Assembly (NCBI GenBank): GCA_020630975.1
Contig: JAHDID010000047.1
Location: 1-45,886 of the forward strand
Length of the DNA stretch: 45,886 nt
Origin: Verrucomicrobiota bacterium
GTDB taxonomy: Bacteria > Verrucomicrobiota > Verrucomicrobiia > Verrucomicrobiales > DEV007
Direction: 5' to 3'
Shown here piece after piece: positions 26,085 through 37,600 of the stretch. The notes beneath the pieces are model-generated. The model did no database searches. It was not told the DNA's origin and saw nothing but the letters and a program-made list of their open reading frames with translations. A program made the translations under genes and the position numbers. Each line of letters opens with the position of its first letter. Position 1 is the first letter of the stretch.

Positions 26085-26104
26085 ACTCTGCATCGAAGCA
26101 GAGT
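26085..26104 (-). promoter_or_regulatory. Hairpin just upstream of the GTG start of the sulfatase
   Basis: ACTCTGC (26085-26091) and GCAGAGT (26098-26104) pair perfectly across a 6-nt loop, filling most of the 25-bp gap to the upstream gene and ending one base from the GTG start. No Shine-Dalgarno sequence is visible there. It could limit ribosome access or act as a weak processing signal; both are inferences. Confidence 0.45.
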
Positions 26105-26108
26105 TTAG

Positions 26109-26819
26109 CTAGTTTTGATAGGACGGGAATAGGGCATTGCTCGCCGCTACAGATCCCGTCTCCCAGTCGGGGAGATCCTGCAAACGCACGGCTGCTGTGG
26201 TAGCGGTGATCAGCTGGCTGTTCAGGATGGAGCGCATGTTGCGGAGTTTGGCCAGCTCGGCGGCGACCTCTTCTGCCGATGCTGGCTCTGCAGTAGAGGC
26301 TGCACCACTGAGCATGGCGAGGCGCTCGAAGCGTGCGTAGATCCGCTGAGCCATGGTGTAGGAGTGATCGCCCGACTTCGCGTGCTGGCGCAGCTTTTCA
26401 TAGCTGGCACGGTAGTCGCCGACTCGGATGATGGAGATCGTCTCGCCGAATTCGCCAAACTTCGCTGCGGCAGTGGCATCATCAAAATACAGCTCGACAG
26501 CGCCGACCCCTGCGACGGTAGCACTGTAGTCATCGACTACGAAGTTTCGCTCTTCCCAGCCTGGGAGTCGAAACACAGTGCCCATCGGGAGAAAGGACCA
26601 GTCAGCTGCTACTGAGTGGTAGCGATGGGTGGCTTTCAGTTGGTTGCCATAGCCACTTATGGCTCTGCCGCCCCGCTGCGCGGCGCTGTAACCCATCAGC
26701 ATGACATCCACCTCTAGCGGTGATGCGAGAGGCGTGAATTGAAACTCCGAATCATCAGCTAATGATAGCTGTGCTCCGACGAGACAAATGAGGATGGAAA
26801 AGAGGAAAATACGGATCAT
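26109..26819 (-). CDS. Secreted 3D-domain protein
   Basis: A protein of 236 residues from the ATG at 26819 (a GTG one codon upstream is also possible). It has a signal peptide (MIRIFLFSILICLVGAQLSLA). Residues about 40-130 resemble the 3D (Asp-Asp-Asp) double-psi beta-barrel of MltA-type lytic enzymes: GYSAAQRGGRA, then VAADWSFLPMGTVFRLPGW, then NFVVDDYSATVAGVGAVELY and a final FG. The aspartates after VAA, in VVDDYS and in ELYFDD sit where the family's three Asp occur. The C-terminal half is an Ala-rich helical region of unknown role. MltA-like domains cut or bind peptidoglycan, but the rest of MltA is absent. It is sandwiched between two sulfatase genes on the same strand, an unusual neighbourhood. 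Confidence 0.6.
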   Translation of the reverse strand: MIRIFLFSILICLVGAQLSLADDSEFQFTPLASPLEVDVMLMGYSAAQRGGRAISGYGNQLKATHRYHSVAADWSFLPMGTVFRLPGWEERNFVVDDYSATVAGVGAVELYFDDATAAAKFGEFGETISIIRVGDYRASYEKLRQHAKSGDHSYTMAQRIYARFERLAMLSGAASTAEPASAEEVAAELAKLRNMRSILNSQLITATTAAVRLQDLPDWETGSVAASNALFPSYQN

Positions 26820-26913
26820 CACTGAGGCGGGAAGAGGTCAGGACCCGTATTTTCATATCTTTTATAGCAGCTATTGTCAATCCTGCTTTAGGAGAGGTAG
26901 GCTGTGAGAGCCG

Positions 26914-28407
26914 CTATTTTTTGTTTTTTGCCGGCATTTTAGCTTTCGGTGCCGGTGGTGTGTAGAGGTGGCGCACGCGGTCGTATTCGGGATTCACGCA
27001 CTTCTCTCCCCAGCGTTTCAGGGCGCACAGTAGACCGATATCTGATTCTGGGGCCTGGCCTTTGTCTCCTGATACCTCAATCCATTCTGCGAGGTAGGCG
27101 CGGTGCTGCTCGAGAGCTACCTGATGGGCGGGATCTGCTGCTAGATTGTGGATCTCGTGGGGGTCATTCTCCAGGTCGTAGAGCTCCTCAGGTGCCTTGC
27201 CATCTGGGGCGAAGAAGATCATCTGAGTCTCGTTCATCTTGCCCTCAGCCATTAGTTTGCGAAAAGCTTTGGTGACTTCCCAGCCGTCTTTGTAGGTGGG
27301 CTGCATGAATGGGCGGTCATCGGTGTAGTTGCGCAGGTACTTGTATTTTGGCGAGATCACAGCACGGATCTTTTCGATGGTGAAGTCGCAGCGGTCGCGT
27401 GCCGAGATGGTGTAGGCTTTGTCCTGATAATCGGCGGCGAAGATATTCTGGCCCTCCATCTTCTCTGGGATCGGTAGTCCGGCCATGGCTAGGGAGGTAG
27501 GGGCTATGTCGATACTGTTTACGAGATCGTCTCGTACCTCGCCTTTGGGGATGGTCGGGCCGGTCACGATGAAGGGCATATTGATGCCGCCTTCGTAGAG
27601 CATCTGCTTGTGGCGGTGTAGCTTGTAACCGTGGTCGCTGATCAGGAAAATGTAGGTGTTATCATAGAGCCCGTCTGCTTTCAGAGCGGATACGATTTGG
27701 CCGACCTGCTTGTCGGTGAAAAGCAGGCAATCATAGTGATGAGCGATCTCTTCGCGCACCTCTGGGATGTCGGGGTAGTACGGGGGCACCGGCACGGCGG
27801 AGCGAGCTACGGTTTTCGTAGCCCGGTTTCCGGACTTTCCTCCTGTGATGTGGACTTGCCCAAACCAGTGTTGCCCCTTTGGACAGCTGCGCCATTCAGA
27901 GGACTCGGTGCCCTTATAGTTAAGCGGACCAGCTGAGTAATCATACATAGCAGTGGGATCGAACTCGAAGTTAAAGTCGTCTTTGCCAGTTCCTTCATTC
28001 CAGCTGTAGTAGCCCTGTTCTTTGAACCATTGCGGTGCGGGCTTCACCCCGTCGGGTAGGATGTTTTTGTCGTATTCATCAAAGGTCATCCCGCGGAATC
28101 TGGCCCGGCAGCTGCGGTGCTGGTGGGCGCCAATGGATGTCTGCATCATGCCTGTGACGAATCCGGATCGCATCGCAGAGCAAACTCCGGCAGAGGTGTA
28201 TGCGCGGTCGAATCGCACGCCATCGGCCGCCAAGGCATCGATGTGTGGGGTCTCGATGATTTTGTCGCCATAGCAACTAAACCAGCCACTCACATCTTCG
28301 AGCACGATCCAGAGGACGTTGGGTTTTTCTGCCGCCGTCGTCGGTGATATGAAGCAAAATATGGCCTGCACAATGGCCATGGTGAAGAAGACGTGAATAG
28401 ATCTCAT
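26914..28407 (-). CDS. Secreted sulfatase, N-sulfoglucosamine sulfohydrolase-like, variant CSAMR motif
   Basis: A protein of 497 residues with a signal peptide (about 1-26). The start NVLWIVLEDVSGWFSCYGD, then TPHIDALAADGVRF, and later TSIGAHQHRS follow the pattern of heparan N-sulfatase/SGSH-like sulfatases (S1_8-type). The formylglycine site reads C76-S-A-M-R80 rather than C-x-P-S-R; [CS]-x-[AP] variants are known maturation substrates, but Met in the fourth position is unusual. The first metal pair is E37-D38 rather than D-D. LISDHGY supplies later metal ligands. The C-terminus is Lys-rich. It likely removes sulfate from an amino-sugar glycan, a good fit with nagA/nagB in the same window. 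It probably heads the operon with the 3D protein (91 bp downstream) and the second sulfatase. Confidence 0.88.
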   Translation of the reverse strand: MRSIHVFFTMAIVQAIFCFISPTTAAEKPNVLWIVLEDVSGWFSCYGDKIIETPHIDALAADGVRFDRAYTSAGVCSAMRSGFVTGMMQTSIGAHQHRSCRARFRGMTFDEYDKNILPDGVKPAPQWFKEQGYYSWNEGTGKDDFNFEFDPTAMYDYSAGPLNYKGTESSEWRSCPKGQHWFGQVHITGGKSGNRATKTVARSAVPVPPYYPDIPEVREEIAHHYDCLLFTDKQVGQIVSALKADGLYDNTYIFLISDHGYKLHRHKQMLYEGGINMPFIVTGPTIPKGEVRDDLVNSIDIAPTSLAMAGLPIPEKMEGQNIFAADYQDKAYTISARDRCDFTIEKIRAVISPKYKYLRNYTDDRPFMQPTYKDGWEVTKAFRKLMAEGKMNETQMIFFAPDGKAPEELYDLENDPHEIHNLAADPAHQVALEQHRAYLAEWIEVSGDKGQAPESDIGLLCALKRWGEKCVNPEYDRVRHLYTPPAPKAKMPAKNKK

Positions 28408-28689
28408 AGTGGAGGAGAATGGCGGTGGCGTAGCCCGCAGTCAATCTATGTGAATGAGCCATATGAGGATGAGTGAACGGCTTAGAGCATCCTAATATTC
28501 TAGGAGGACAGAATCTATTCATTAGTCCGTAAAAAAATCACAATCGGGTTGACGATTATGCGTTGTTTTGGCTAAAACCGACATGTCTTTACCGAATATG
28601 GGCGTATTTTAGCTACGCTGATTTTGTAAAAACCATAAAAAAATTATAAAACCATATAATTTTGCCCCGAAAGGCATCTCTCCTCGATT
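28408..28689. promoter_or_regulatory. Divergent intergenic region with perfect -10 before the giant gene
   Basis: This 282-bp region separates the sulfatase and giant-gene starts. On the plus strand a perfect TATAAT sits at 28655-28660, 30 bp before the ATG, giving a predicted leader of about 23 nt. No good -35 hexamer is found at the standard distance. A second candidate, TTGACG (28549-28554) with TAAAAC 18 bp downstream, lies further up. The region from about 28625 is very AT-rich. Only a poorly spaced AAGG (28671-28674) could serve as Shine-Dalgarno sequence. Confidence 0.35.
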
Positions 28690-31600
28690 ATGAAAAAACG
28701 CCGAAATCGCTCGAAAATCGTCGATCTATTCACACGGAAAGGTCGAAAGGATGAGGAACGTCGCCAGATGCAGGCGGAGCAGTTGGAGGAGAGAGTGCTC
28801 TTATCCGCGACTCCCGTGGCAGTCGAGCCGGTCGAGGCCGAGGCTGAGCCGCCAGCCGCGCAAGAGCAGGATAGTAGTAACAGAGAGTCTTCTGTATCTC
28901 GCGAGGAGTTGGAAGCAATCGTGGATGCGGCGATCGAGCGCTGGAAAGAGTCCGGCATCAGCGATGAGCAGCTGCAGGCACTAGAGGAGGCGCAGTATGT
29001 GTTTGCCGATCTATCCGTGCTGCATGTGGCCCAGGCCGAAGGCCAGCTGGTAACGCTGGATGTGGATGCCAATGGACGTGGCTGGTATGTCGATGAAACT
29101 CCAGAGGACGATGCCGAATTTTCTAAGATCGAGGAAGTCCTGCGTGCCGAGGGCGATGAAGCTCGGGGCATGGATCTGCTCTCGGTGATCATGCACGAGC
29201 AGGGGCACATGCTCGGTCTGGCTGATGACTATGATCAAGCTCAGGAGGGCAATGTGATGTACGGTGGCTTTGAGGCGGGCTCCCGACGTGTCATCCTAGA
29301 CGCACAGGCACAGGGCGCAGAGCTGCTGAGTCTGGCAGGTGTGCACTATGCCACTCACACCGTGGATACCACGGCTGACGTGGTAGATGCTGGCGATGGG
29401 CTGCTGAGTCTGCGCGAGGCGATCATCGCAGTGAATGCCTCTAGCGATACCACGCACACGATCATCCTGCAGAGTGGTGCGACTTATAATCTGACGATCA
29501 CGCCCAATGCTGGTGTGAGTGAGGCTGAGAAAGGCGATCTAGATATCGAAGTGCAGGCAGGCGAGAAGCTGACGATCGTCGGTAACGGTGCCACGGTGGA
29601 TGCGGATTTTGATCTGATCTCGCGAAACGACCGTGTGTTTGAGATCGTCGACGATGGTGAGGTGGAATTTCAGAATCTGACAATCACTGGTGGTAATGCC
29701 GTGCAGGGTGCGGGAGTGCGAGTGTCGAATGGTAATGCCACTACAACTTTCACCAATGTCACAATAGAGGGCAACTATGCGACCGGCACCGATGGCAATG
29801 CTCACGGTGGTGGTGCAGCGGATCTATCAGGTACCGTGGTGTTCACCGATTCTACGATTCAAAATAATGCCGCCAATCAAGATGGCGGAGGTCTGATGAT
29901 TCGTGGTGGCAATGTCTCGTTTATCAATACCGACGTGATCAATAACAATGCCGGATTTGATTCGGCAGGGCCAGCAGGCAGTCAGATCCGTTCTGGCGCT
30001 ACCGGTGGTGGTATCTGGTTGCGCGGCGGGGGAACTGCGACCTTCGATGCCGATAGTAGTCTGTCTGACAACACGTCTGGTGGGGCTGGAGGTGGTATCC
30101 ATATCACAGGCGAAGGGACTAGCTTGTATATGGATGGGACCGCGATGAACAATAACGAATCGCTCAACAGCGGTGGCGGGGCAATCCGGTTTGACGGGAA
30201 TCAACTGACCTCGGTCGTGTCGCTATCGAACATGACTATCTCAGGTAACACTGCTACCGGCAACGGCGGCGTCATCCATACCGATGAGTACAATACCATC
30301 AATATCACTAACACGACTTTGTCGAACAATACAGCAAGCTCGAGTGGTGGGGCCATCTATGTCGGAGGTAGTGTGAATAATGTGATGACACTAGATGGTG
30401 TCGTTTTTGATGGCAATGTCGCTACGACGGCTAGTGGTGGTGGATTTCGAAGCGAAGCTCAGGTCATCTTTCGTAATGATGTGACCTTTACCAACAATGT
30501 GGCTGGAACTGAGGATGATGGGGGTGGGGGCTTTTACCTAACCGGCTCAAATGCGAGGGTATCACAAGACCCCGCAGCGGTCGGTAATATCACAATCACG
30601 GGGAATACAGGTGAGCGTGGTGGTGGCTTCCGTAACAATCTAGGCACGATCGATCTAGCAAATGTCACGCTGTCGAACAATATCTCGACCTTCGCTGATA
30701 GCAATGGCGATGGTCGCTTCGGTAATGGTGATACTGCTGGAGGTGGTGGATTCCACAGCGAAGGTCACGGTGCTTCGGTGACGCTGACCAATAGTATTAT
30801 CGATGGCAACACGACAGGTCGTTATGGTGGAGGTTTCCACAATCGCAACGGGGCGGTGACGCTTCAGGATACCTTTGTGACCAATAACATTTCTACCGGA
30901 ACGGGTGGAGGTGGCTTCCGCCAGACCGGCGACACTAGTTCGGTTACCTGGGATAACTCCGGCCTCACGGCAGCGCAGCAGGCGGTCAGTTTCACCGGGA
31001 ATGAGGCGACCATCCAGCACGGTGGTGGCTTTCGCAATACTAGCGGCGATGTGACACTGACTAGTATCGACATCCAGGGGAACAAGACAGGGCCAGAGGG
31101 CACCAGTAATAACAATGTAGGTGGTGGATTCTACCAGGATGGTGATGCGTCTAATACTACGCTGACCGATGTGAATATATACGAGAATACCGCTGGTGGT
31201 GATGGTGGTGGATTCTATGCCACGGATGGAACAGTGACGATCGACCGCACGAGCACGGGGGCGATCGAGATACGAGATAACAAGATCGAGGGTGTCGGTA
31301 CGACCACTCGAAATGGAGCAGGTTTTTATCTAGGCGGCGAGGCGCAGCTGACAATCGGCGGTATCGGTCATGCGATGATCACCGACAATGTGCATGAACT
31401 AGGTGGCGGCGGTGGTGCACGGGTCGGAGCTAACTCGACTGCTACCATCGTAGGTACAGCGACTAATCAGGGGGAGATATCGGGTAATACGGTGACGAAT
31501 AACGGCGGTGGTCTCCAAATCACCGGGCAAGCTACGGTGAATCTCGACTACATCGACATCAAGAATAACTCTACGGGTCTCGATGGAGGTGGTGTCTACC

Positions 31601-34600
31601 TAGAAGCCTCTCCCTCGAATTTCACAATGACCAATGGTACCATCGATGGTAACACTGCGGGATCAGAGGGGGGCGGTATCTACACATCTGGGCAGGTCTC
31701 GCTGACGGAGGTAGACATCAATGCCAACACTACAACTGGGCAGAGTGGAGCTGGTATGTTTATCAATGATGGATCATTCGTGACTATCGCAGACTCGAAT
31801 ATTACCAATAATTTATCTGACGAAGGTGGTGGTGGTATCTGGAACGAAGGTGATCTTACCCTTACCTCATCCGACGGATCGCACCATATCTCGGGCAATG
31901 TCGCTGGAGGAACCGACAATAATGTGGATGGCTACTACGATGGTGGCGGTCTTCGTACTACTGGTACATCAGTAACGACGATCACGGACTATGATATTCG
32001 AGATAATACCGCCTCCCAGCACGGTGGTGGAGCTATGTTCGAAGCCGGTGAGGTGTCGCTGACAGGAGTTGACTTTACGGGAAATCTCGCTCTTGAGGAG
32101 GGCGGCGGTTTCCGCTCGGGTGAGCAGGCGAGAGTGACCATGACCGGTGGCACGGTCGTCAATAACACGGTAGCGGATACGACACCTCGTGATGCCGCGC
32201 AGCTATGGCGCACCCGTGGCGGTGGCGTGGTGGCTCGAGGACAGCTGACGCTAGATAGCGTAGCGATAGAAAACAACGTCGCAGGCGAGGATGGTTCGAT
32301 AGGGCGTCAAGGTGGTGGTTTGTTTGTCGAGGGGCAGGGGGCCAGCGTGCTAATCAAAGATAGCTCCATCAAAGATAACCGCGTGTCAGGGAGTGGGGCT
32401 GGATTCTATCAAAATGGCGGTGCCGTCACCCTTGACAATACCGATGTCGATAGCAATGAAGTGACTTTAGGGCGCGGCCAGGCAGGAGGATTCCTGGTGA
32501 CCGGCGCAGGGCAGACGGCCTTGATCAATGGCTCCGATGTGATCAATAATAGGTCTACCTACCATGCTGGTGGTGTGCAGGTCTCTGGCGGTAGTACGCT
32601 CACGGCTACAGGTACGCTGATTACGGGTAACCAAGCGGTTCATTTAGCAAGCGATACCGATACCAATGCGGTAGGCGGCGGTATGTATGTATCCGATAAT
32701 GGAACGACTGTGACGCTTAATAGTGTGACGATCGATAACAATACCGCTGAGGGCCGTGGTGGTGGTGTGTATACCAGTGGGGAAAATAATTTTTCTGCGA
32801 CTGATAGTTCGATATCGAATAATGTGATTCAAGGGACATCTGCGGCTGGCAGTACGATCAATCGAGGTGCTGGTGGTATTTGGTTGAGTGGCAATAGCGT
32901 TGCTACCTTGGATAATGTCAATGTTGACAATAACACAGCTACCAACAACGAAGGGGGTGGCGGTGTCTATGTCGAAGACCGCACTGTTTTGACGATGACC
33001 GGTGGTTCGGTTTCGAATAACACGGCTGCAGGTGGCGATGGTGGTGGTGTACGCGTCGTCGATAATGCTAATGCTACTTTCGACGGTGTCACGATATCAG
33101 GTAATGATGCTTCCAATAACCGTGGTGGTGGTGTGTCGGTGCGCAATAATGCAGTGGCTAACATCACCAATGGAACGGTAATCAGTAATAACACCGCTAG
33201 GCAAGGTGGTGGAGGTGTGAATGTCTGGGATGCGAATGCCTCAATGGTTGTGACAGATTCTACGATTACTGGGAATACTGCCACGAATAATCATGGAGGT
33301 GGCGCATGGGTGAGGGATGGTTATTTGGAATTACAGAATTCGACTGTGTCTCTGAATGAGACTCAGGGCACTGATAATAACAATCGTGTCGGCGGTGGTA
33401 TTTTCTTTCAAGTCAGCGCTACTGGATTGATTAATGACAGTACGATCACGCAAAATACCTCTTATGGTCGCGGTGGCGGTATTTATGTGGATAACTCTCA
33501 GGTAGAGATCAATCGAAGTTCAATCACCTCTAACCAAACGGATGCAAACGCAGAAGGGCGTGGCCGAGGTGGTGGACTCTGGGTGAGCAATGCGAACTCG
33601 GTGGTCGATGTGAACGACTCGCTGATCGCCAATAATACGTCTGTCGGCCATGGTGGCGGTATCTGGCACGACCGTGGTACGCTGAATATTACCAACTCTA
33701 CCCTGAGCGGCAATATCGCTGGTCAGGATAAGGATGGTAACTTAATCAATAACCGCGATGGCGGTGCCATATGGGCGCAGAATAGTGATGCTATTCTCAA
33801 TATCAATCATTCGACAATTGCTGATAACTCATCGACCCGGAATGGCGGCGGTATTCGCAATAACGCGGCTGTAGTGACGATTACCAATTCAATTATTGCT
33901 GATAACCTTCGAAATATCGACGTCACACCCACGACTGGGAATGCCGATGTGTTTGGTAATCACAATGTCGAGGGTGTATCAATCATCGAGAATCAGGAGC
34001 GGGCTGCAGGCGGCGCTGGCACGGTGCTGAACGTCGATGCGGGACTCGGTGCTCTCGCCGATAATGGCGGTCCGACACTGACTCACGCCATCGACGATAC
34101 GAGTGCAGCCTACGATGCGGCTGCGGGGTCTAATCTTCTCAGTGACCAGAGAGGCCAGGCGCGTGCACAGGGGGCTGGCGCTGATATTGGTGCATTTGAG
34201 GTGACAGATCTCTTGCCTGTCATCGATACCTTTACGCTACCGACAGGCACTGCCGCTGGCCAGACGACAGCTACGGTGGCAGCGACTGCCTCAGGCGGCG
34301 ACGGGACCTTGGTTTACACCTGGGATATCACCGATCCTGTGGGAACGGTAATCACACTGTCGGGAGCCAATCCAACCCTGCCAGCCCTGATGGTCGGCCA
34401 GTACGCCGTGACTCTACGGGTGAGTGATGATGATGGCGATACTGCCATCCAGACTGGTGAGTTTGTGGTTCGTGACTCTACGGTGAATACCCTAGAGGAG
34501 TTGAGGAATTCCATTGTGGTAGCCAATACCGACTCGTCTACTGAGGATATTACGATCACCGTGTCGGCAGGCACTTACGCTTTTGGCTCAGCGACAGATC

Positions 34601-37600
34601 ACTCGAATGGCAATGGTTGTGATGCGGACGATGGAGTCGGTTCGGCAGATACCACAACTGGCGATTTGGATTTCACCCGCCAGAGCGGTCGTATCATCAT
34701 CGAAGGTGCGACCAGTAATGCTGCAGATACGGTAATCGATGCCGAGGATATCGACCGTATTCTACAGGTTCACAAAGGTGCTCAGGTGGTGTTGCGAAAT
34801 ATCACTCTGACGGATGGTACCTCTTGCGCGAATGACCGCCATGGCGGTGCGATCCGCAACAACGGCGACCTGCGCCTAGAAAATGTCATCATAACCGACA
34901 ATGAGACATTCGGCTACACCACCAACTCCAATGATGATGGTGGTGCGATCTTCATGGACGAGGGTAGTACGCTGACCATGATCGGCGGCGAGATCACTAA
35001 CAACCGTGCTGAGCGTGATGGTGGTGCGATTTCCGCAGAAACGGGAGCGACCATATCGTTAACCGATGTGACCATCGAAGATAATGACTCGGGTAGACGT
35101 GGTGGTGCGATCTATGCTCGGACTGCAGATTTATCAGTCGACGGTGGCGTCATCGCAAATAACACGGCGGGTGAGAGTGCTGGTGGTATTTGGATGCTCG
35201 ATGGGGGTAGCGCAGTATTCAATAATTCGGCGATCTCAGGGAATGATGCGGCGAACGGAGCTGGTGGCGGTCTGCGCGCGAATGGAGCTGCGACGATCAC
35301 TATCAATAACACAGATATCTCTGGTAATACTGCTAACACAGGTGGCGGTATCTATGCTCAAAACACCAATACGGTCGTTAATATTACCGACAGTGATATT
35401 AGCAACAACTCCGCTCGATCGAGTCATGGTGGAGGTTTTTATAACGTAGGTGGTACGGTTAGCCTAAATAATGTCGACATCGAGAATAACGTAACCGGAT
35501 CCAACGGAACGAGTAACGATGATGTAGGTGGCGGATTTTACAACGCAGTCGGTGGTACGGTAACTGCGGTCGATGTGAACCTGCGCGACAATGTGTCATC
35601 TGGCGATGGTGCTGGATTCCGCAACGATGAGGGAACAGTAACGTTCACCGTAGTAAACAATAGCTCCACAGAGATCACCAATAACCGAATCATTTCTTCT
35701 AACACTGGACGAGTTGGAGGAGGTTTTTACAACCGAGGCGGAGAGGTCAGTTTTGATCGCCTTACCCTAGAAGACAATGTTTCGGTAGGAGCGGGTGGCG
35801 GCTTCTACAATAACTATGATGGGACGGTAACTATCTCCACTAGCGGAACGATTGCTAATAATGAAGCCATCAATGGCGCGGGTGGAGGCTTTTACAGCAG
35901 CATGGACGGCGTCGTCGATATGACTGCTGTGCAGATCGATGCCAACACCGCTCGTACTCATGGTGGTGGTTTTGCCAGTTTTAATGAGAGTCAGGTCACG
36001 CTGATCGGTGGCCGAATCTCCGGAAACGAGGCGGAGAATGGTACGGGTGGTGGTTTCCGCTCAGATGGTGTAGCGACGATCACAGACGCAATAGTCGGAA
36101 ATAACACAGTCAACCGCGTAACGGCAACGGATGGTAACAACGCTCGTGGAGGTGGTATTTACGGCACCTCGGTTTACTCGGTGATTACTCTAAACAACAC
36201 TGCGGTACAAAACAACTATGCCGATAACGACGGTGGCGGAGTCTTTCTCTCGAGTGGGGCGACCTTCACATCGACTGGCGGAGATATTTCTTTTAACCTG
36301 ACTGGCGATACGCAGGATGACAACATGGGTGGCGGTATCTTCGCCGAGTCCAATGTCAATCTGACTCTCACAGACCTTGACGTATCTTTTAACACCGCAG
36401 GAGGGCATGCCGGTGGTATCTGGGCGACCAGTACGGATGTGGATCTGACTAATGTTTCGGTCGATAGCAATAGAACCCTAGGGACTACTGCCAGTGGTGG
36501 CGATGGCGACAACCATGGTGGTGGTATGTATCTGACCGGCGAAACAGGGTCGCTCGATCTAGCTGGCGATATCAGCTTCTCAAATAATGAAGCAACTGGC
36601 CACGGTGCAGGTATCTTTGCGTCGAATACTCGGATCACAGCCGCCGCAGGCACCTCGATCGACATTGATAACAACACGATCCAAAGTACTCATGCTGCGG
36701 GTGGAAATATATCGGACTTAGATGGCGGTGGTATTTTTGCGAGTGGACTGACTGTTATTGACTTTTCTCAAGTTGATCACGTAAGCATTGATGGTAATAC
36801 AGCTCTACGCTACGGCGGCGGCGTTTATCTGACCAATCAATCGCAGATGACGATCGGCCAGGCCGGAGGTAGCCCCGCATCGCTACACTCTATCTCTCAG
36901 AATACGACTTCGCTAGGTGGCGGCGGTGTGGCCATGTGGGCTGATACTCAGTTGAGCCTATTCGACACCAGAGTGGATCTAAACCGATCATCCAACACCA
37001 GCAATAATTCAGATGCTTGGGGTGGTGGTATCATGGCGCGTGATCGATCTGTGGTGAATCTAGAGCATGTATCGGTGAATCAAAACTTCGCTGGTCGCGG
37101 AGGCGGCGGTATCCGGGTGGATGGTGAGCTGAATGCAACTCGCGTGCAGATCAACGATAACCGGGCCTTCAATGACGGTGGTGGTGGTATCTATGTGGGC
37201 GAGACCCAAGATATCATGGGTATCGGCAATGGCGGCGTGACACTGGAGAATGTCGAGATAGCACGTAACACAGCCGATGGCTACGGTGGTGGTATAAGGC
37301 TACAGAGAAGTACTCTGGATGCGACTAATGTCACGATCGAATCCAATGTATCATCGGAGTATGGCGGTGGTATCTCGACCCAGGGTAACAATAGTGTTTT
37401 CAATCTAACCAACACGACCATCAGTGGTAACCAGGCTGGCGCTAACCATGGCGGTGGTGGTATCTGGACCGCCGATAACAATAGCGGGGTATTCGGCACT
37501 CTCACTCACGTGACAATCGCGTATAACCAGGCGGGCTATGTCGGAGGTGGTTTGCGACGGAATTCTGGTGATATCACCATTGAGAACTCGATTATCGCTC

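Noticed and set aside
28644-29210. Minus-strand 188-residue frame opposite the giant gene 5' end
   Set aside because: It is Ser/Arg-rich low complexity, overlaps the LEERVLLSA and metzincin-like coding sequence, and has no domain.
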